Part shown: in pieces, positions 61,488 through 64,000 of the stretch
Layout of the letters: every line of letters begins with the position of its first letter
Position numbering within the stretch: the first letter of the stretch is position 1
From: PXAP01 sp964421595
Lineage (GTDB): Bacteria; Bacteroidota; Bacteroidia; Bacteroidales; PUMT01
Assembly: GCA_964421595.1 (NCBI GenBank)
Contig: CAYQXY010000012.1
Span: 53,976 to 117,975 of the forward strand
Reading direction: 5' to 3'
DNA: 64,000 nucleotides
The notes under the pieces: generated by a model
What the model was told of the DNA's origin: nothing
Database searches by the model: none
Seen by the model: the letters and a program-made list of their open reading frames with translations, nothing else
Translations under genes and position numbers: made by a program

Positions 61488-62738
61488 CTAATGTCCGGGA
61501 ATATATGGCCGGCTGGAAAGGGTCCGGAAGAATGACATCAGTATTCTGGTAAGGCTGGTGGCGAGAATAGACCACAGGGCAAGCAGCAATATAATTGCGA
61601 TCTTCAGATGCCAGTCCGCGCCCAGCATCACATGAATCAGCAGAATGATAAGGTTTCCGTATAAAAGTCCCCTGATATTTCTTGTATTGGCAGCGGGGAC
61701 TTTGTAACCTCCTGATAAATAGATCGAGACAATCCATATAATAATAAAGACCGGTATCAGAACACTTTGATTACCGGAAGTAAACATTTGATTACTTTGG
61801 AAAAAGTACCTCTCATGAAATTTCAGTATTATTGGGATGCCTGTATATATGACAGCCGCATCAAACACAGGAAGAGCCAGCCTGCTAATGATCCTTTTAA
61901 GTATTGCAAGGCTTGCCCTCAGATAGATGGCAGCATGCAGTATAAGAAGCAGCATGAACGACCCCGGAAGGTTGAAATATTTTTTGGTGTAAACCACCAT
62001 TGCCCGATAGAATACCAAGACATAGTTTATGCTTGACCTTCTTGTGCTTTCGCCTTTATAATGGATGATTGAAGTTTCAGGATTATACCATATGCTGTAA
62101 TTCTTCTTAAGTAGCCTGCATGACAGGTCTATATCCTCACCGTACATGAAGAAATCCTCGTCAAACCATCCGGTTTTATCCAGAGCTTCTTTACGGGCAA
62201 AAAAAAATGCACCTGTAAGAACTTCAATTTCACTTATTTTGTCATCTTCAAGATGGCTAAGATAATATCTGCCAAAACGTTTTGACCGGGGAAAAAGTGA
62301 TGTCAGTCCGGTTATTTTATAAAAAGCAACCATTGGGGTCGGTATTGATCTTTTTGATTCGGGCAGATAATTGCCTTTCCCATCCATCATCTTTACGCCC
62401 ATGGCTCCTGCACCTGGTTTCGAGTCCATAAACCGTGTACAGACTTTAAATGTTTCTTCCCCGACAAGAGTGTCAGGATTCAGGAACAAAATATATTCGC
62501 CGGTTGCGAAATTACGGGCCTGGTTATTTGCCTTTGAAAATCCAAGATTTACCTTATTGCTGATGAGCCTGACATGGGGAAATTGTTTCCGGACCATTTC
62601 TGCCGAACCATCCGATGAGTTGTTGTCAATGACAAAAATTTCTGACTCTGTGCCAGCTACTGCCCTGTCAACCGAGGCAAGACATTCAAAAAGAAAGTGC
62701 CTGACATTATAACTCACAATGATAACCGAAAGCTTCAT
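61488..62738 (-). CDS. GT2 glycosyltransferase with C-terminal membrane domain
   Basis: 416 residues. The N-terminal GT-A domain (about 1-245) starts KLSVIIVSYNVRHFLFECLA, has DNNSSDGSAEMV, SKANNQARNFATGEYILFLN, PDTLV (metal-binding Asp), and GAFFFARKEALDKTGWFDED, FFMYGEDIDLSCRL, typical of rhamnosyltransferase-type GT2 enzymes such as WbbL. The C-terminal part (about 260-410) has four or more TM helices. It probably transfers a sugar to a lipid-linked glycan at the inner membrane. It is encoded alone on the minus strand; the sugar and acceptor are unknown. Confidence 0.88.
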   Translation of the reverse strand: MKLSVIIVSYNVRHFLFECLASVDRAVAGTESEIFVIDNNSSDGSAEMVRKQFPHVRLISNKVNLGFSKANNQARNFATGEYILFLNPDTLVGEETFKVCTRFMDSKPGAGAMGVKMMDGKGNYLPESKRSIPTPMVAFYKITGLTSLFPRSKRFGRYYLSHLEDDKISEIEVLTGAFFFARKEALDKTGWFDEDFFMYGEDIDLSCRLLKKNYSIWYNPETSIIHYKGESTRRSSINYVLVFYRAMVVYTKKYFNLPGSFMLLLILHAAIYLRASLAILKRIISRLALPVFDAAVIYTGIPIILKFHERYFFQSNQMFTSGNQSVLIPVFIIIWIVSIYLSGGYKVPAANTRNIRGLLYGNLIILLIHVMLGADWHLKIAIILLLALWSILATSLTRILMSFFRTLSSRPYIPGH

Positions 62739-62837
62739 CTTAGGAATTTAAATTCTCCCGGTTTAAAATGGATTGAGGAGAACAATCAGCTGCATAAAGA
62801 TAAAAAAAGGAATTGTTTTTCCTGTGAGGTAGCCGGC

Positions 62838-64000
62838 TTATCTGATATTTTTCCTTATCGCAGTTGCCAGTCTCTTTATACCTTCAATATTCTGTTCCCG
62901 GGAGGCAAATGAAAAATTAAGTCTCATGGTATTGCTGCCACAACCATCACAATAAAATACACTACCCAGAACAAAAGCAACCTTCTCATCTACTGCCTGC
63001 ATAAAAAGATCACCTGCATCCATATATTCCGGCAATGTAAGGAAAAGGAAGAGACCACCCTCAGGTTCTGTCCAGGTTACTCCTTCGGGCATATGTTCTC
63101 TCAGGGCAGCCAGCATTATATCGCGTTTTTCACGGTATAAGGTGATTATTTTTTCCAGGTGGTTATCAAAAACGCCTGAATCCATATATCTTGCAGCAAT
63201 TTTCTGGACAAATGGGGAGGTGCAAAGATCTGCCGTCTGTTTGGCGATGACAATTTTATCAATTATAAGTTCATGGGCAATAACCCACCCAATACGGAAA
63301 CCGGGGGCAAGAATCTTTGAAAATGTCCCGATTGAGATCACCTGGCCGGTATTATCCAGGGCATAGATCATTTTCTGCGGTTGACCTTCAAACCGTAATT
63401 CCCGGTAAGGGCTGTCTTCTACTATGAGTACGTCAAACCTTCTGGCAATTTCAATTATTTCCTGCCTTCTGGACTCAGGCATTGTAATTCCGGCAGGGTT
63501 TTGAAAATCAGGTATTATATATATAAATTTAGGCTTTTCCCCAAAGGCCATCATTTTGGTCAGTTTCTTTTCAAGAAGATCTGATCTCATTCCGTGCCTG
63601 TCAAGCTTAACACCTTCAAGTGATGCACCGTAAAAACTGAATGCACTTATACCGCCAAGGTAGGAGGGAAGGCCGCAGATTATCTTGTCGCCGGGATTGA
63701 TGAATACCTTGGGAAGCAAATCAAGAGCCTGCTGAGAGGCAGTAGTTATGATCAGATTTTCCAGCCCTATATCCAGCCCCTGTTTCCTGTATCGTTCAAC
63801 GAGAATCTCCCTTAGATGGACATCACCTTCAGTCGTCCCATATTGTAAGGCCTGGTATGCATCTTCAGAATCAAATAATTCGCATACAATTTTTCTTAAA
63901 TGCTCAACCGGGAATGATTCAGGAGAAGGCAACCCGCCGGCAAAAGAGATAATATCCGGGCGTTGGGTAAGCTTAAGTACTTCCCTTATTGCTGATTTTT
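62838..64000 (-). CDS. MocR/LysN-type PLP aminotransferase (5' end cut)
   Basis: About 387 residues are visible and the frame runs on to the right edge, so the start is outside. Upstream of the first internal Met the frame reads SAIREVLKLTQRPDIISF followed by AGGLPSPESF, the usual N-terminus of 2-aminoadipate/aromatic aminotransferases. PLP Lys is in SIGTFSKILAPGFRIGW; VEDSPYRELRFEG and DFQNPAGITM are the substrate and PLP-binding stretches; TEPEGGLFLFLTLPE follows. No GntR domain is visible in this part. It transaminates 2-aminoadipate, leucine or aromatic amino acids; substrate undecided. Confidence 0.9.
   Translation of the reverse strand, partial: KSAIREVLKLTQRPDIISFAGGLPSPESFPVEHLRKIVCELFDSEDAYQALQYGTTEGDVHLREILVERYRKQGLDIGLENLIITTASQQALDLLPKVFINPGDKIICGLPSYLGGISAFSFYGASLEGVKLDRHGMRSDLLEKKLTKMMAFGEKPKFIYIIPDFQNPAGITMPESRRQEIIEIARRFDVLIVEDSPYRELRFEGQPQKMIYALDNTGQVISIGTFSKILAPGFRIGWVIAHELIIDKIVIAKQTADLCTSPFVQKIAARYMDSGVFDNHLEKIITLYREKRDIMLAALREHMPEGVTWTEPEGGLFLFLTLPEYMDAGDLFMQAVDEKVAFVLGSVFYCDGCGSNTMRLNFSFASREQNIEGIKRLATAIRKNIR

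Noticed and set aside
1..64000. tRNA, rRNA or tmRNA genes
   Set aside because: I looked for cloverleaf-type GGTTCGA(A/G)TC arms with CCA-like ends and for rRNA landmarks and recognised none; a dedicated scan would be needed to exclude one.

Overview
The window looks like a chromosome segment of a Bacteroidota bacterium, probably in the Bacteroidales/Marinilabiliales area. Reasons: moderately AT-rich DNA, weak Shine-Dalgarno signals, two TAnnTTTG-type -7 boxes, Bacteroidota-style AMP nucleosidase, holA next to an HsdR_N-like gene, DUF481-like and OMP barrel proteins, a CruF-type carotenoid cluster and many lipoproteins. I recognise no rRNA, tRNA, CRISPR array, prophage or intact insertion sequence.

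Layout. 1-7725: miscellaneous small genes, a six-PAS histidine kinase and a lipoprotein retropepsin-like protease. 7827-18204: a tight seven-gene minus-strand operon that is the most unusual locus here. In transcription order it encodes a vWA-like lipoprotein, a 3-TM protein, a tubulin/FtsZ-like GTPase, a giant actin/Hsp70-fold ATPase, a lipobox plus TM adaptor, a MotA/TolQ/ZorA-like channel with a long coiled-coil tail, and a MotB/OmpA/ZorB-like partner. It combines a proton- or ion-driven stator with both a tubulin-like and an actin-like nucleotidase. It resembles Zorya only in its stator pair and lacks ZorC, ZorD and ZorE. 18205-26049: an ion channel, a PocR-type histidine kinase, a LytTR regulator, and a decaying stretch rich in intergenic repeats with broken genes (Rho-N-like protein with an in-frame stop, OMP-barrel tail, half of a class B1 metallo-beta-lactamase). 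26190-36691: an AsmA-like protein, then gatC-gatA-gatB/aspS, in which GatB and aspartyl-tRNA synthetase are one 1105-residue polypeptide, a covalent version of the Asn transamidosome, followed by convergent ilvD.

36993-45385: SDR, transporters, PQQ-propeller lipoprotein, OMP, DUF1080 lipoprotein and a truncated transposase. 45765-52332: egtD with an FMN reductase, a TPR protein, and a carotenoid glycoside/acyl-ester cluster (desaturase, CruF hydratase, acyltransferase, glycosyltransferase). 52627-64000: proC, YqgE, a rhomboid/GmhB-like/class IV aminotransferase operon, holA, amn, an HsdR_N-like nuclease-fold protein, GNAT, a 2-oxoacid dehydrogenase E2, a GT2 glycosyltransferase and the 3' part of a MocR/LysN-type aminotransferase cut by the window edge.

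A family of about 60-200 bp MITE-like intergenic repeats with imperfect terminal inverted repeats recurs at 18.7, 22.8, 23.7, 25.4, 36.9, 45.5, 53.5 and 56.5 kb, and a second set of palindromic repeats clusters at 56.4-56.8 kb with an inverted copy at 61.3 kb. Decayed genes sit next to several copies, which suggests repeat-associated rearrangement. All functional names come from motif reading; no database search was run.
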